From positions 1 through 43,931 of the forward strand of contig JBMSQF010000013.1 of NCBI GenBank assembly GCA_049423145.1: DNA of 43,931 nucleotides, given 5' to 3'. The DNA comes from RFTU01 sp049423145 (lineage in GTDB: Bacteria > Pseudomonadota > Gammaproteobacteria > Burkholderiales > Burkholderiaceae_C). Positions 30,472 to 38,635 of this stretch are shown here, in pieces. Every line of letters begins with the position of its first letter. The first letter of the stretch is position 1. Made by a program: the position numbers and the translations under genes. The notes beneath the pieces are model-generated. The model worked only from the letters and a program-made list of their open reading frames with translations, was not told the origin of the DNA and did no database searches.

Positions 30472-31593
30472 TCAGCGCAGCCTCGCGGGCGCGGTCATCG
30501 CGACGCGATACCACTCGTGGAAGTGCTGCATGCCGTCTTCCATGGGACTCTGGTAGGGCCCCGCCTCGTCATCCCCGCGCTCCATCAGTGCGCGCCGTCC
30601 AGCGTCCATGCGCAACGCGATTTCATCATCCTCCACACAGGTCTCCATGTAGGCCGCCTGCTCGGCCTCCACGAACTCCCGTTCGAAGGCTGCAATCTCT
30701 TCGGGGTAGAAGAACTCCACCACGTTGAGCGTCTTCTGTGGCCCCTTGGGAATGAGATGGCTGACGACCAGAACGTGCGGATACCACTCCACCATCAGGG
30801 TGGGGTAGTAGGTCAACCAGATCGCGCCGTGCGCAGGCGCCTGGCCGTTGCGATAGTTCAGCACCGCCTGCTGCCACCGTTGGTAGGTGGGTGAACCCGC
30901 CTTCTGCAGGGCCTGGTGAACGCCTACGGTCTGGACGCTGTGGTGGGCACCAAACTCCCAGCGCAGGTCTTCACAGGTGACGAAGGAACCCAAGCCCGGG
31001 TGGAAGGGACCGACGTGGTAATCCTCGAGGTACACCTCGATGAAGGTCTTCCAGTTGTACGCGCACTCATGGACGTGGACCTTGTCGAGCACATAGCCGC
31101 TGAAGTCCAGTTCTCGCGCGGGACCCAGCCGAGCGAGGTCGGCTGCCACACTGCGCTCGCTGGCCTCGAAAACCAGTCCGTTCCAAGTCTGCACCGGATA
31201 GTTGCGCAGATTCAGACAGGGGTCGTCGGTGAAATGGGGAGCGCCGATCAACCGACCATGCAGATCGTAGGTCCACCGGTGCAGCGGGCAGACCACATTG
31301 CTTCGTGTGTGGCCCCGGCCCTTGAGCATGACCGCCTGGCGGTGGCGGCAGACGTTGGAGATCAGTTCTACGCCGTCCCGCGTGCGCACCAAGGCGCGAC
31401 CCTCGCCTTCAGCCGGCAGGGCGTGGTAGTCACCGATTTCGGGCACTGCCAGTTCATGCCCGATATAGCGCGGAGCGCCATGGAAGATCAGCCGCTGTTC
31501 CTCCTGGAACAACGCCTCGCTGAAGTACGACGAAACCGAGAGTTGAGAGCGACTGCGCTCCAGGGCTTCCAGCCCGATGCTCAGGTCCGACAT
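30472..31593 (-). CDS. Rieske non-heme iron oxygenase, alpha subunit
   Basis: A 373-residue protein with an N-terminal Rieske domain: CRHRQAVML (C-x-H) and, after a spacer, CPLHRWTYDLHG (C-x2-H), which bind the 2Fe-2S cluster. The catalytic domain has FIEVYLEDYHVGPFHPGLG, whose Asp and two His fit the bridging acid and iron ligands of ring-hydroxylating oxygenases; the third ligand is probably the Asp in CVEDDEIAL. The substrate is unknown. No reductase, ferredoxin or beta-subunit gene is adjacent, so electrons must come from a partner encoded elsewhere. The start at 31593 follows TGGGGATC; the frame extends 11 codons upstream without support. It is the first gene of a unit with the sulfurtransferase. 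Confidence 0.85.
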   Translation of the reverse strand: MSDLSIGLEALERSRSQLSVSSYFSEALFQEEQRLIFHGAPRYIGHELAVPEIGDYHALPAEGEGRALVRTRDGVELISNVCRHRQAVMLKGRGHTRSNVVCPLHRWTYDLHGRLIGAPHFTDDPCLNLRNYPVQTWNGLVFEASERSVAADLARLGPARELDFSGYVLDKVHVHECAYNWKTFIEVYLEDYHVGPFHPGLGSFVTCEDLRWEFGAHHSVQTVGVHQALQKAGSPTYQRWQQAVLNYRNGQAPAHGAIWLTYYPTLMVEWYPHVLVVSHLIPKGPQKTLNVVEFFYPEEIAAFEREFVEAEQAAYMETCVEDDEIALRMDAGRRALMERGDDEAGPYQSPMEDGMQHFHEWYRVAMTAPARLR

Positions 31594-31743
31594 GATCCCC
31601 AGGAATCTCCAAAAAACCGATGTCAAACCGGCTACCGACCCCGGTTGAGTGCCGGGGGTCCTTGCCGGAAAAGGGACGGGATTCTACCCACAGCGCAAAT
31701 CCTGCAACAGGAGCAAGATGACCCGACCGCATGTCAACCCAAA

Positions 31744-31768
31744 TTGACACTTGAGGGAAGCCTACAAT
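31744..31768 (+). promoter_or_regulatory. Promoter at xseB start (leaderless candidate)
   Basis: TTGACA (31744-31749) and TACAAT (31763-31768) both match sigma-70 consensus well, although the 13-base spacer is shorter than usual. TACAAT ends six bases before the xseB ATG. There is no Shine-Dalgarno. The remaining divergent spacer (31594-31743) shows no other gene. Confidence 0.52.
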
Positions 31769-31774
31769 CGCACC

Positions 31775-32032
31775 ATGACGAAATCCTCCTCCCAGGGCGT
31801 CCAAACTCCCCCGGCGGACGCCCCCTTGCCCGAGCGCTATGAGGATGCGCTGGCCGAGCTTGACGACCTGGTGCAGGCCATGGAGTCCGGTCGCCTACCC
31901 CTGGATGAACTGCTGGTCGCCTACCGACGCGGCGCGGCCTTGCTGACCTTCTGCAGGGACCGCCTGCAGGCGGTGGAAGACCAGGTCAAGGTGCTGGAAG
32001 ACGGTCAGCTCAAGCCTTGGAGGGCCTCATGA
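31775..32032 (+). CDS. xseB: Exodeoxyribonuclease VII small subunit
   Basis: XseB is the small helical subunit of exonuclease VII, a single-strand-specific nuclease; XseA is encoded elsewhere. The 85-residue protein shows the family pattern YEDALAELDDLVQAMESGRLPLDELLVAYRRGAALLTFCRDRL and ends with a short tail (KVLEDGQLKPW). The start at 31775 gives MTKSSSQ, directly after TACAAT plus six bases. Its stop overlaps the ispA ATG (ATGA), forming the usual xseB-ispA-dxs operon of proteobacteria. Confidence 0.92.
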   Translation: MTKSSSQGVQTPPADAPLPERYEDALAELDDLVQAMESGRLPLDELLVAYRRGAALLTFCRDRLQAVEDQVKVLEDGQLKPWRAS

Positions 32033-32949
32033 CCCTTATGACCCTCCTGCCCCCCACGACCGCCCTGCCCTTCGATACCTGGATGGCCCAGGAACTGCGG
32101 CGCGTGGAAGCGGCGCTGTCGGCCTGGGTGCCCGCCGATGCGCCGGCCAGTTTGGGGCAGTCCATGCGATACGGCGTCCTGGACGGTGGCAAGCGCCTGC
32201 GGCCCTTGCTGGTACTGGCCGCGGCCCAGGCGGTGGACGGTCGACCGGCGGCAGCGCTGCGCGCAGCCTGCGCCGTGGAACTCATCCACGCCTACTCCCT
32301 GGTCCATGACGACATGCCCTGCATGGACAACGACGTCCTCCGAAGGGGCAAGCCCACGGTCCATGTCCAGTTCGGCCAAGCACAGGCGATGCTCGCCGGC
32401 GACGCGATGCAGGCACTGGCCTTTGAACTGTTGACACCGGCGGACGAGAGCGAGTTGGATGTGCGCCTGCAGGCCCGGCTGGTGGCACTGCTGTCCCGCA
32501 GTGCCGGCCATGCGGGCATGGCCGGCGGTCAGGCCATCGACTTGGCGAGCATCGGCTGCTCGCTCTCGGAATCGCAGTTACGCCGCATGCACGAACTCAA
32601 GACGGGGGCCTTGCTGCAGGCCAGCGTGGAGATGGGCGCGGCCTGCGGCCACGCCAGCCCGATGGCGCAAGCCGCACTGGGCCGCTACGGCCACGCGATC
32701 GGCCTGGCCTTCCAGGTGGTGGACGACATCCTTGACGTGACCCAGGACACCGATGTGCTGGGCAAGACCGCCGGCAAGGATCGGGAACAATCCAAACCGA
32801 CCTACGTATCCTTGATGGGGTTGGAAAGCGCACAGCGCCATGCCCGCCAGTTGCACGAGCAGGCCCTGCAGGCACTGTCGGCCAGCGGGCTGACCGACAC
32901 CCAAAGGCTGCACGAGATCGCAGACCTGGTGGTGCACCGCCAACACTGA
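32029..32949 (+). CDS. ispA: Farnesyl/geranyl diphosphate synthase IspA
   Basis: IspA condenses isopentenyl diphosphate with dimethylallyl and geranyl diphosphate to give farnesyl diphosphate for ubiquinone, undecaprenol and other isoprenoids. The 306-residue protein has the first aspartate-rich motif (HDDMPCMDND), the GGKRLRP pyrophosphate-binding loop and the second aspartate-rich motif (VVDDILDVTQD), with GKTAGKD near it. The residues before the first motif (AYSLV) fit a short-chain C15 product. GGAGGG precedes the ATG at 32029; a second ATG three codons later is possible. It is coupled to xseB and lies 30 bases upstream of dxs. Confidence 0.93.
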   Translation: MTLMTLLPPTTALPFDTWMAQELRRVEAALSAWVPADAPASLGQSMRYGVLDGGKRLRPLLVLAAAQAVDGRPAAALRAACAVELIHAYSLVHDDMPCMDNDVLRRGKPTVHVQFGQAQAMLAGDAMQALAFELLTPADESELDVRLQARLVALLSRSAGHAGMAGGQAIDLASIGCSLSESQLRRMHELKTGALLQASVEMGAACGHASPMAQAALGRYGHAIGLAFQVVDDILDVTQDTDVLGKTAGKDREQSKPTYVSLMGLESAQRHARQLHEQALQALSASGLTDTQRLHEIADLVVHRQH

Positions 32950-32979
32950 TGCGGCACCCCTGATTGCCGGAGGATTTTC

Positions 32980-34902
32980 ATGTCCAACCCGACCTACCCC
33001 CTGTTGCAAACCATCAACACCCCGGCTGAGCTGCGGCGCCTATCCCGACTCGAGCTGAAGTCGCTGGCGCGCGAGCTGCGAGAATTCCTGCTGCACTCAG
33101 TGGGCAAGACGGGCGGACACCTCTCCAGCAATCTGGGCACGGTGGAACTCACCATCGCGCTGCATGCCGTGTTCAACACGCCAGAAGACCGACTGGTTTG
33201 GGATGTGGGCCACCAGACCTACCCCCACAAGATCCTGACCGGCCGTCGCGAACGGTTCCACACCCTGCGCCAACTGGGCGGCCTGTCCGGCTTTCCCCGA
33301 CGCGATGAAAGCGAGTACGACACTTTCGGTACCGCACACTCGTCCACCTCGATATCGGCGGCCCTGGGTATGGCCCTGGGCGCACAACTCAAGGGTGAGA
33401 ACCGCAAGGCCGTGGCCATCATCGGTGACGGCGCGATGAGCGCCGGTATGGCCTTCGAAGCCTTGAACAACGGTGGAGTGCCGCATGGCGGCATCACCGC
33501 TGATCTCCTGGTCATCCTGAACGACAACGACATGTCGATCAGCCCACCCGTGGGCGCGCTCAACAAGTACCTGGCGCGTCTGATGAGCGGAAAGTTCTAC
33601 GCAGCCGCGCGGGAGTCGGCCAAGAGCGTGCTGCGCAACGCACCACCGCTCTTTGAGTTGGCGCGCCGATTCGAGGAACATGCCAAGGGCATGGTCGCGC
33701 CCTCAACCATCTTTGAGGAGTTCGGATTCAACTATGTCGGCCCAATCGACGGACACGACCTGGACGCGCTGATTCCCACACTGGAGAACATGCGGCAGAT
33801 GAAGGGGCCGCAGTTCCTGCATGTGGTCACCCGCAAGGGCTACGGCTACAAGTTGGCCGAGGCCGATCCGATCAAGTACCACGGGCCCTCGCCGTTCGAT
33901 CCCTCTCAGGGGATCCAGAAGCCGGTCACGCCGCCCAAGCCGACATTCACGCAGGTGTTCGGAAACTGGCTGTGCGACATGGCCGAGGCCGATGCGCGCC
34001 TTGTCGGCATCACGCCCGCGATGCTGGAAGGCTCGGGCATGGTCGAGTTCCAGAAACGATTCCCGCGACGCTGCCACGATGTGGGCATCGCCGAGCAGCA
34101 TGCAGTCACCTTTGCAGGCGGCCTGGCATGCGAAGGCCTCAAGCCCGTGGTGGCCATCTATTCCACTTTCCTGCAGCGGGGCTATGACCAGTTGATCCAC
34201 GACGTGGCGCTGCAGAACCTGCCGATGGTGTTTGCGCTGGATCGCGCCGGGATCGTGGGCGCGGATGGCGCCACCCATGCGGGGGCCTACGACATTGCCT
34301 TCGTGCGCTGCGTCCCCAACATGAGTCTGCTGACGCCCTCGGATGAGCGGGAGTGCCGGATGGCCCTGTCCACCGCCCACGGACAGTCCCACCCGGTGGC
34401 GGTTCGCTACCCGCGCGGCGCGGGCGTGGGAGCCGATGCAGGCACCGACTTGGCCACCTTCGAATGGGGCAAGGGCGTGGTTCGGCGGACGATGACGCCG
34501 GCACTGGCAGGGCAACCGCGTGTGGCGATACTGGCATTTGGCACGCTGCTGCATGCAGCCTTGAAGGCCGCCGATGCGCTGAACGCGACCGTGGCAGACA
34601 TGCGTTTCGTCAAGCCCTTGGATGGTGAACTGGTCATGGAGTTGGCGCGCTCCCACGATGCGCTGGTGACGGTTGAGGACGGCTGTCTCATGGGCGGTGC
34701 GGGCTCAGCGGTGCTGGAGTTCCTGCAGGCTCGGGCCATCGTGATGCCGGTCCTGAACCTGGGATACCCCGACCTGTTCATCGAGCACGGTGACCCCGGT
34801 AAGCTCAATGCATCCCTGGGACTGGACGCTGCCGGCATCGAGCGGTCCATCCGCGAGCGGTTCTGCGCGGCCCCTGCGGCAGCCGTTGCCGCGGCGGCCT
34901 GA
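32980..34902 (+). CDS. dxs: 1-deoxy-D-xylulose-5-phosphate synthase
   Basis: DXS joins pyruvate and glyceraldehyde 3-phosphate to make DXP, the entry step of the non-mevalonate isoprenoid pathway, and also feeds thiamine and pyridoxal synthesis. The 640-residue thiamine-diphosphate enzyme has GGHLSSNLGTVELT and DVGHQTYPHKILTGR at the N-terminus. The TPP/Mg motif is AIIGDGAMSAGMAFEALNN, and the transketolase-like central domain has VGIAEQHAVTFAGGLA. A C-terminal domain ends in an Ala-rich tail. GGAGGA precedes the ATG. It is the last gene of the xseB-ispA-dxs operon; a hairpin lies 48 bases past the stop codon. Confidence 0.96.
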   Translation: MSNPTYPLLQTINTPAELRRLSRLELKSLARELREFLLHSVGKTGGHLSSNLGTVELTIALHAVFNTPEDRLVWDVGHQTYPHKILTGRRERFHTLRQLGGLSGFPRRDESEYDTFGTAHSSTSISAALGMALGAQLKGENRKAVAIIGDGAMSAGMAFEALNNGGVPHGGITADLLVILNDNDMSISPPVGALNKYLARLMSGKFYAAARESAKSVLRNAPPLFELARRFEEHAKGMVAPSTIFEEFGFNYVGPIDGHDLDALIPTLENMRQMKGPQFLHVVTRKGYGYKLAEADPIKYHGPSPFDPSQGIQKPVTPPKPTFTQVFGNWLCDMAEADARLVGITPAMLEGSGMVEFQKRFPRRCHDVGIAEQHAVTFAGGLACEGLKPVVAIYSTFLQRGYDQLIHDVALQNLPMVFALDRAGIVGADGATHAGAYDIAFVRCVPNMSLLTPSDERECRMALSTAHGQSHPVAVRYPRGAGVGADAGTDLATFEWGKGVVRRTMTPALAGQPRVAILAFGTLLHAALKAADALNATVADMRFVKPLDGELVMELARSHDALVTVEDGCLMGGAGSAVLEFLQARAIVMPVLNLGYPDLFIEHGDPGKLNASLGLDAAGIERSIRERFCAAPAAAVAAAA

Positions 34903-34944
34903 TCGCTTTGCGCAGGGCATTGGGCGCGATGGCCGGGCCTGGGC

Positions 34945-34983
34945 GACAATCGAGGGTTTGGGGTTGAAACCCTCGGTTCTTTC
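34945..34983 (+). promoter_or_regulatory. folE2 upstream region: GACAAT and perfect 9-bp inverted repeat
   Basis: GACAAT (34945-34950) is a candidate -10. It is followed directly by CGAGGGTTT (34951-34959), a seven-base loop, and the exact complement AAACCCTCG (34967-34975), then GTTCTTTC and the folE2 ATG. With a T-G wobble and two A-T pairs the stem grows to about 12 bp and ends in a weak T-tract, so it could be the dxs terminator. Equally it could be an operator or leader hairpin controlling folE2. It does not resemble a Zur box. The region 34903-34944 shows nothing else. Confidence 0.5.
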
Positions 34984-35784
34984 ATGACGCACCCTTCAGA
35001 CGCCCTGCCGATCCCGGATACGCAAAGTGAGCGCGATGAGCGCCGCTTGGCGATCCAGCGCGTGGGCGTCAAGGGCGTGCGCTATCCGCTGAAGGTTTGC
35101 GTGGCCGGTCGCGTGCAACAGACGGCAGCCGATTGGACGCTGGATGTGGCCTTGCCGGCCGACAAGAAAGGCACCCACATGTCCCGCTTTGTGGCGTGGC
35201 TCAATGATCTGGATGCCTCCGATCAGGCCCTGGATGCGCAGGCCTTGCGCGCGGGCCTTGAGAATATGTTGCAGCGCCTGACCGCAGATGAGGGACGCAT
35301 CGAAGCATCCTTTGCCTTCTTCATCCGAAAGCGGGCGCCTGTCTCGGGTGTGGCCAGCCTTCTGGATTATCAGGGGCGCTGGATTGCCGAGCGGCGCAAC
35401 GGCGTCTCCAAGATCTGGTGCGAAGTGGCGGTGCCGGTGAAGAGTCTGTGCCCCTGTTCGAAGGAAATCTCGGACTATGGTGCGCACAACCAACGCTCGA
35501 CGGTGACGATACGCGCCGAACCGCTGCGATCGATGCCCTGGGAAGACCTGGTTCGCTTCGCCGAAGAAAGCGCCTCCAGCGAGATCTGGCCGCTGCTCAA
35601 GCGCCCGGATGAAAAGTGGATCACCGAGCGGGCCTACGAGAACCCCAAGTTCGTCGAGGACCTGGTTCGCGATGTGGCCCTGCGGCTCGATGCCGAACCC
35701 GGCATTGGGGCGTATACAGTGGATGTGGAAAACTTTGAAAGCATCCACAACCACTCGGCTTTCGCGCGGATTGAGCGGAACTGA
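34984..35784 (+). CDS. folE2: GTP cyclohydrolase FolE2 (type IB)
   Basis: FolE2 opens GTP to 7,8-dihydroneopterin triphosphate, the first step of folate (and some queuosine) synthesis, and unlike FolE is not strictly zinc-dependent. The 266-residue protein has the family motifs RVGVKGVRYPL, KGTHMSRFVAWLND and the active-site segment SLCPCSKEISDYGAHNQRS (catalytic Cys). YENPKFVEDLVRDVA and NFESIHNHSAFARI near the end also fit. There is no Shine-Dalgarno before the ATG; a perfect inverted repeat sits just upstream. It ends six bases from the polA stop codon on the opposite strand. Confidence 0.93.
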   Translation: MTHPSDALPIPDTQSERDERRLAIQRVGVKGVRYPLKVCVAGRVQQTAADWTLDVALPADKKGTHMSRFVAWLNDLDASDQALDAQALRAGLENMLQRLTADEGRIEASFAFFIRKRAPVSGVASLLDYQGRWIAERRNGVSKIWCEVAVPVKSLCPCSKEISDYGAHNQRSTVTIRAEPLRSMPWEDLVRFAEESASSEIWPLLKRPDEKWITERAYENPKFVEDLVRDVALRLDAEPGIGAYTVDVENFESIHNHSAFARIERN

Positions 35785-35790
35785 ATGGGA

Positions 35791-38607
35791 TCAGTGCGCC
35801 TGCTCCCAGTTGGCGCCAACGCCCACTTCCGCCAAGAGAGGCACTTTCAACTGCGCCACGCCAGCCATCAACTGGGGTAGGGCCTCCCGGGCCCAGGTCA
35901 CTTCCGCCTCGGGCACTTCGAGCACCAATTCATCGTGGACCTGCATCACCATGCGGGTGGTGCGGCGCTGCTCGTCCAGGGCCTTCTGAACCGCCATCAT
36001 GGCCAGCTTGATGAGGTCGGCCGCGGTTCCCTGCATGGGGGCATTGATGGCCTGGCGTTCAGCGGCGGCACGACGCGGACCGCTGCCACCCTTGATTTCC
36101 GGCAGGTACAGACGCCGGCCGAACACGGTTTCCACATAGCCGCATTCGGCGGCACGAGCCTTGGTCTCGTCCATGTAGCGCTTCACACCGGCAAACCGTG
36201 CGAAATAGCGGTCGATATAGTCGCGCGCGGCCTTCTGTTCGATGCCCAGGTTCGACGCCAGGCCAAAGGCGCCCATGCCGTAGATGAGGCCGAAGTTGAT
36301 GACCTTGGCATACCGGCGCTGTTCTGAAGAAACCGCCTCGAGCGGTACGCCAAACACCTCGCTGGCAGTGGCCTTGTGCACATCCCGGCCCTCAGCAAAG
36401 GCGCGAAGCAGGCCGGGGTCCTCGCTGATGTGGGCCATGATGCGCAGCTCGATCTGCGAATAGTCGGCGCTCATCAGCACATGGCCCGGTGGGGCCACAA
36501 AAGCCTCGCGGATGCGCCGCCCCTCGGCGGTGCGGATGGGGATGTTCTGCAGATTGGGCTCATTGCTTGAAAGACGCCCCGTGACCGCCACCGCCTGCTG
36601 ATAACTGGTGTGCACGCGACCCGTGCGGCTGTTGACCATCTGCGGCAGCTTGTCGGTGTAGGTGCTCTTGAGCTTGGACAGGCTGCGGTGCTCCAACAAC
36701 TTGGCCGGCAGCGGGAAGTCCGCAGCCAGCTCTTGCAACACCTCTTCGTCGGTAGAGGGCGCGCCCGTGGCTGTCTTCTTCTTCACCGGCAGGCCCAGGC
36801 GGTTAAACAGGATCTCACCGATCTGCTTGGGAGAGCCGAGATTGAAGGGCTGGCCGGCGATCTCATAAGCCTGCTGTTCCAGGGCCATGATGCGCTCACC
36901 GAGTTCACGGCTTTGTTGCTGCAACACGGCCACATCCACCAGAACGCCGTGGCGTTCCATGCGCTGCAGGATGGAAACGCAGGGCATCTCGATGCCCTCG
37001 TAGATGCGCTTGAGGCCCGGGATGCGATCGATTCGGGGCCAAAGGACCTGGTGCACATGCAGCGTCATATCGCTGTCTTCGCCGGAATAGCGGGTTGCCT
37101 TCTCCAGATCGACCTGGGAAAAGGAGATCTGGTGCGCCCCCTTGCCGCACACATCTTCATAAGAGAGTCCTCGGCGGTTGAGGTGTCGGTCCGCCAGACT
37201 CTCCAGGCTGTGGGGCCGATGGGCTTCCAGCACATAACTCTGCAGCAAGGTGTCGTGGACATAGCCCCGCACCGTGATGCCGGCATTGGCCATCACATGC
37301 AGGTCGTACTTGATGTTTTGCCCAAGCTTGGCCGCGCGCTCATCTTCCAACCATGGACGCAAGCGCGACAGCGCAGTGGCAGCATCCAGCTGCCGCGGCA
37401 CTCCGGGGTAATCGTGATGCAGTGGCAGGTAGGCGGCCTGGCCCGGTGTGATGGAAAAACTCAAACCCACCAGACGTGCGGCCAGCGGGTCCAGTGAATC
37501 GGTCTCGGTGTCAAAAGCCACCAATGGCGCCGCCTGCAAACACACCAGCCAATCGCTGAGCTGGTCCTCAGAGGTGATGGTTTCGTAATGCACCGGTGAC
37601 GCCAACGGGGGCACCTCAGTCGGGTCATCACCCGCCTGTGCAAAGTCCAAGGACGGGTCGGCATGGGTTCGCCGTTCAAGCTGCGCAGGGTCCCGGGACG
37701 CACCGATCGGCATGACGGGAGAGCCCGTTCCCTGAACGCCCTGTGCGTCCAGTTCCTTGAGCCAACTGCGGAAACCATAGCGCTGATAGAAGTCATGCAG
37801 CGCAGACTGATTCACCGGCCTGAGCGCCAGCGCCTCCAGGGCGGGCCAGCCTGGAATATCGGCTTTCAGATCGCAGTCGCACTTCACCGTCACCAGTCGC
37901 CGCCCCATGGGCAGCCATTCCAATGCCTTGCGAAGGTTCTCACCGGCGACACCCTTGATCGAGCCGGCCGCACCCATCACGCCGTCCAGGCTGCCAAACT
38001 CGGCAATCCATTTGGCAGCCGTCTTGGGCCCTACTTTCTCCACGCCGGGCACGTTGTCCACCGCATCGCCCATGAGCGTGAGGTAGTCGACGATACGTTC
38101 CGGTGGCACGCCAAACTTGGCCGACACGCCAGCCACGTCCAGTGATTCATTGCTCATGGTGTTGACCAGCGTCACCTCGGACGTGACCAACTGGGCGAGG
38201 TCCTTGTCGCCCGTGGAGATCATCACCCGATGGCCGCTCGCCGCGGCCACCCTCGAGAGCGTTCCGATGACATCGTCCGCCTCGATACCGGACACCTGCA
38301 AGACCGGCCAGCCCAGCAATCGCACCACTTCATGGATGGGCTCGATCTGCTGCACCAGGGGTTCGGGCATCGGTGCCCGATGACCCTTGTACGCCGGGTA
38401 CCACTCATCGCGAAAGGTTGGGCCGGAGGCATCGAACACGCACGCGGCGTGCTCCGACGGGAACTGCTCGCGCAGGCGCTTCATCATGGCCACCATGCCG
38501 TGAACAGCCCCCGTGGGAAATCCACTGGGCGAACGCAGATCGGGCATGGCGTGATAGGCCCGGTAGAGGTAGCTCGACCCATCCACCAGCAGCATCAGTG
38601 GTTTCAT
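35791..38607 (-). CDS. polA: DNA polymerase I
   Basis: PolA fills gaps and removes RNA primers during replication and repair. The 938-residue protein has all three activities. The 5'-nuclease domain (about 1-290) shows LLVDGSSYLYRAYHA, GIEADDVIGTL and STGDKDLAQLV. The 3'-5' proofreading exonuclease (about 345-530) has FDTETDSL and GQNIKYDLHV, so the metal-binding acids are present. The polymerase domain has motif A SADYSQIELRIMAH, the O-helix RRYAKVINFGLIYGMGAFG (Phe at the sugar-selectivity position) and motif C QVHDELVLEV. A Pro/Ser/Asp-rich linker of about 40 residues joins the 5'-nuclease and exonuclease domains. The start has no Shine-Dalgarno; TAAACT (38617-38622, minus strand) ends nine bases before the ATG. 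Confidence 0.97.
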   Translation of the reverse strand: MKPLMLLVDGSSYLYRAYHAMPDLRSPSGFPTGAVHGMVAMMKRLREQFPSEHAACVFDASGPTFRDEWYPAYKGHRAPMPEPLVQQIEPIHEVVRLLGWPVLQVSGIEADDVIGTLSRVAAASGHRVMISTGDKDLAQLVTSEVTLVNTMSNESLDVAGVSAKFGVPPERIVDYLTLMGDAVDNVPGVEKVGPKTAAKWIAEFGSLDGVMGAAGSIKGVAGENLRKALEWLPMGRRLVTVKCDCDLKADIPGWPALEALALRPVNQSALHDFYQRYGFRSWLKELDAQGVQGTGSPVMPIGASRDPAQLERRTHADPSLDFAQAGDDPTEVPPLASPVHYETITSEDQLSDWLVCLQAAPLVAFDTETDSLDPLAARLVGLSFSITPGQAAYLPLHHDYPGVPRQLDAATALSRLRPWLEDERAAKLGQNIKYDLHVMANAGITVRGYVHDTLLQSYVLEAHRPHSLESLADRHLNRRGLSYEDVCGKGAHQISFSQVDLEKATRYSGEDSDMTLHVHQVLWPRIDRIPGLKRIYEGIEMPCVSILQRMERHGVLVDVAVLQQQSRELGERIMALEQQAYEIAGQPFNLGSPKQIGEILFNRLGLPVKKKTATGAPSTDEEVLQELAADFPLPAKLLEHRSLSKLKSTYTDKLPQMVNSRTGRVHTSYQQAVAVTGRLSSNEPNLQNIPIRTAEGRRIREAFVAPPGHVLMSADYSQIELRIMAHISEDPGLLRAFAEGRDVHKATASEVFGVPLEAVSSEQRRYAKVINFGLIYGMGAFGLASNLGIEQKAARDYIDRYFARFAGVKRYMDETKARAAECGYVETVFGRRLYLPEIKGGSGPRRAAAERQAINAPMQGTAADLIKLAMMAVQKALDEQRRTTRMVMQVHDELVLEVPEAEVTWAREALPQLMAGVAQLKVPLLAEVGVGANWEQAH

Positions 38608-38622
38608 AGAATCGGCAGTTTA
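38607..38622. promoter_or_regulatory. Divergent polA/thrB promoter elements
   Basis: Only 28 bases separate the polA and thrB start codons. TAGAAT (38607-38612, plus) is a likely thrB -10 and overlaps the last base of the polA start codon, so the thrB -35 region must lie inside polA. TAAACT (38617-38622 on the minus strand) is a weaker -10 candidate for polA. Confidence 0.38.
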
Positions 38623-38635
38623 CGCACCTGCATCC

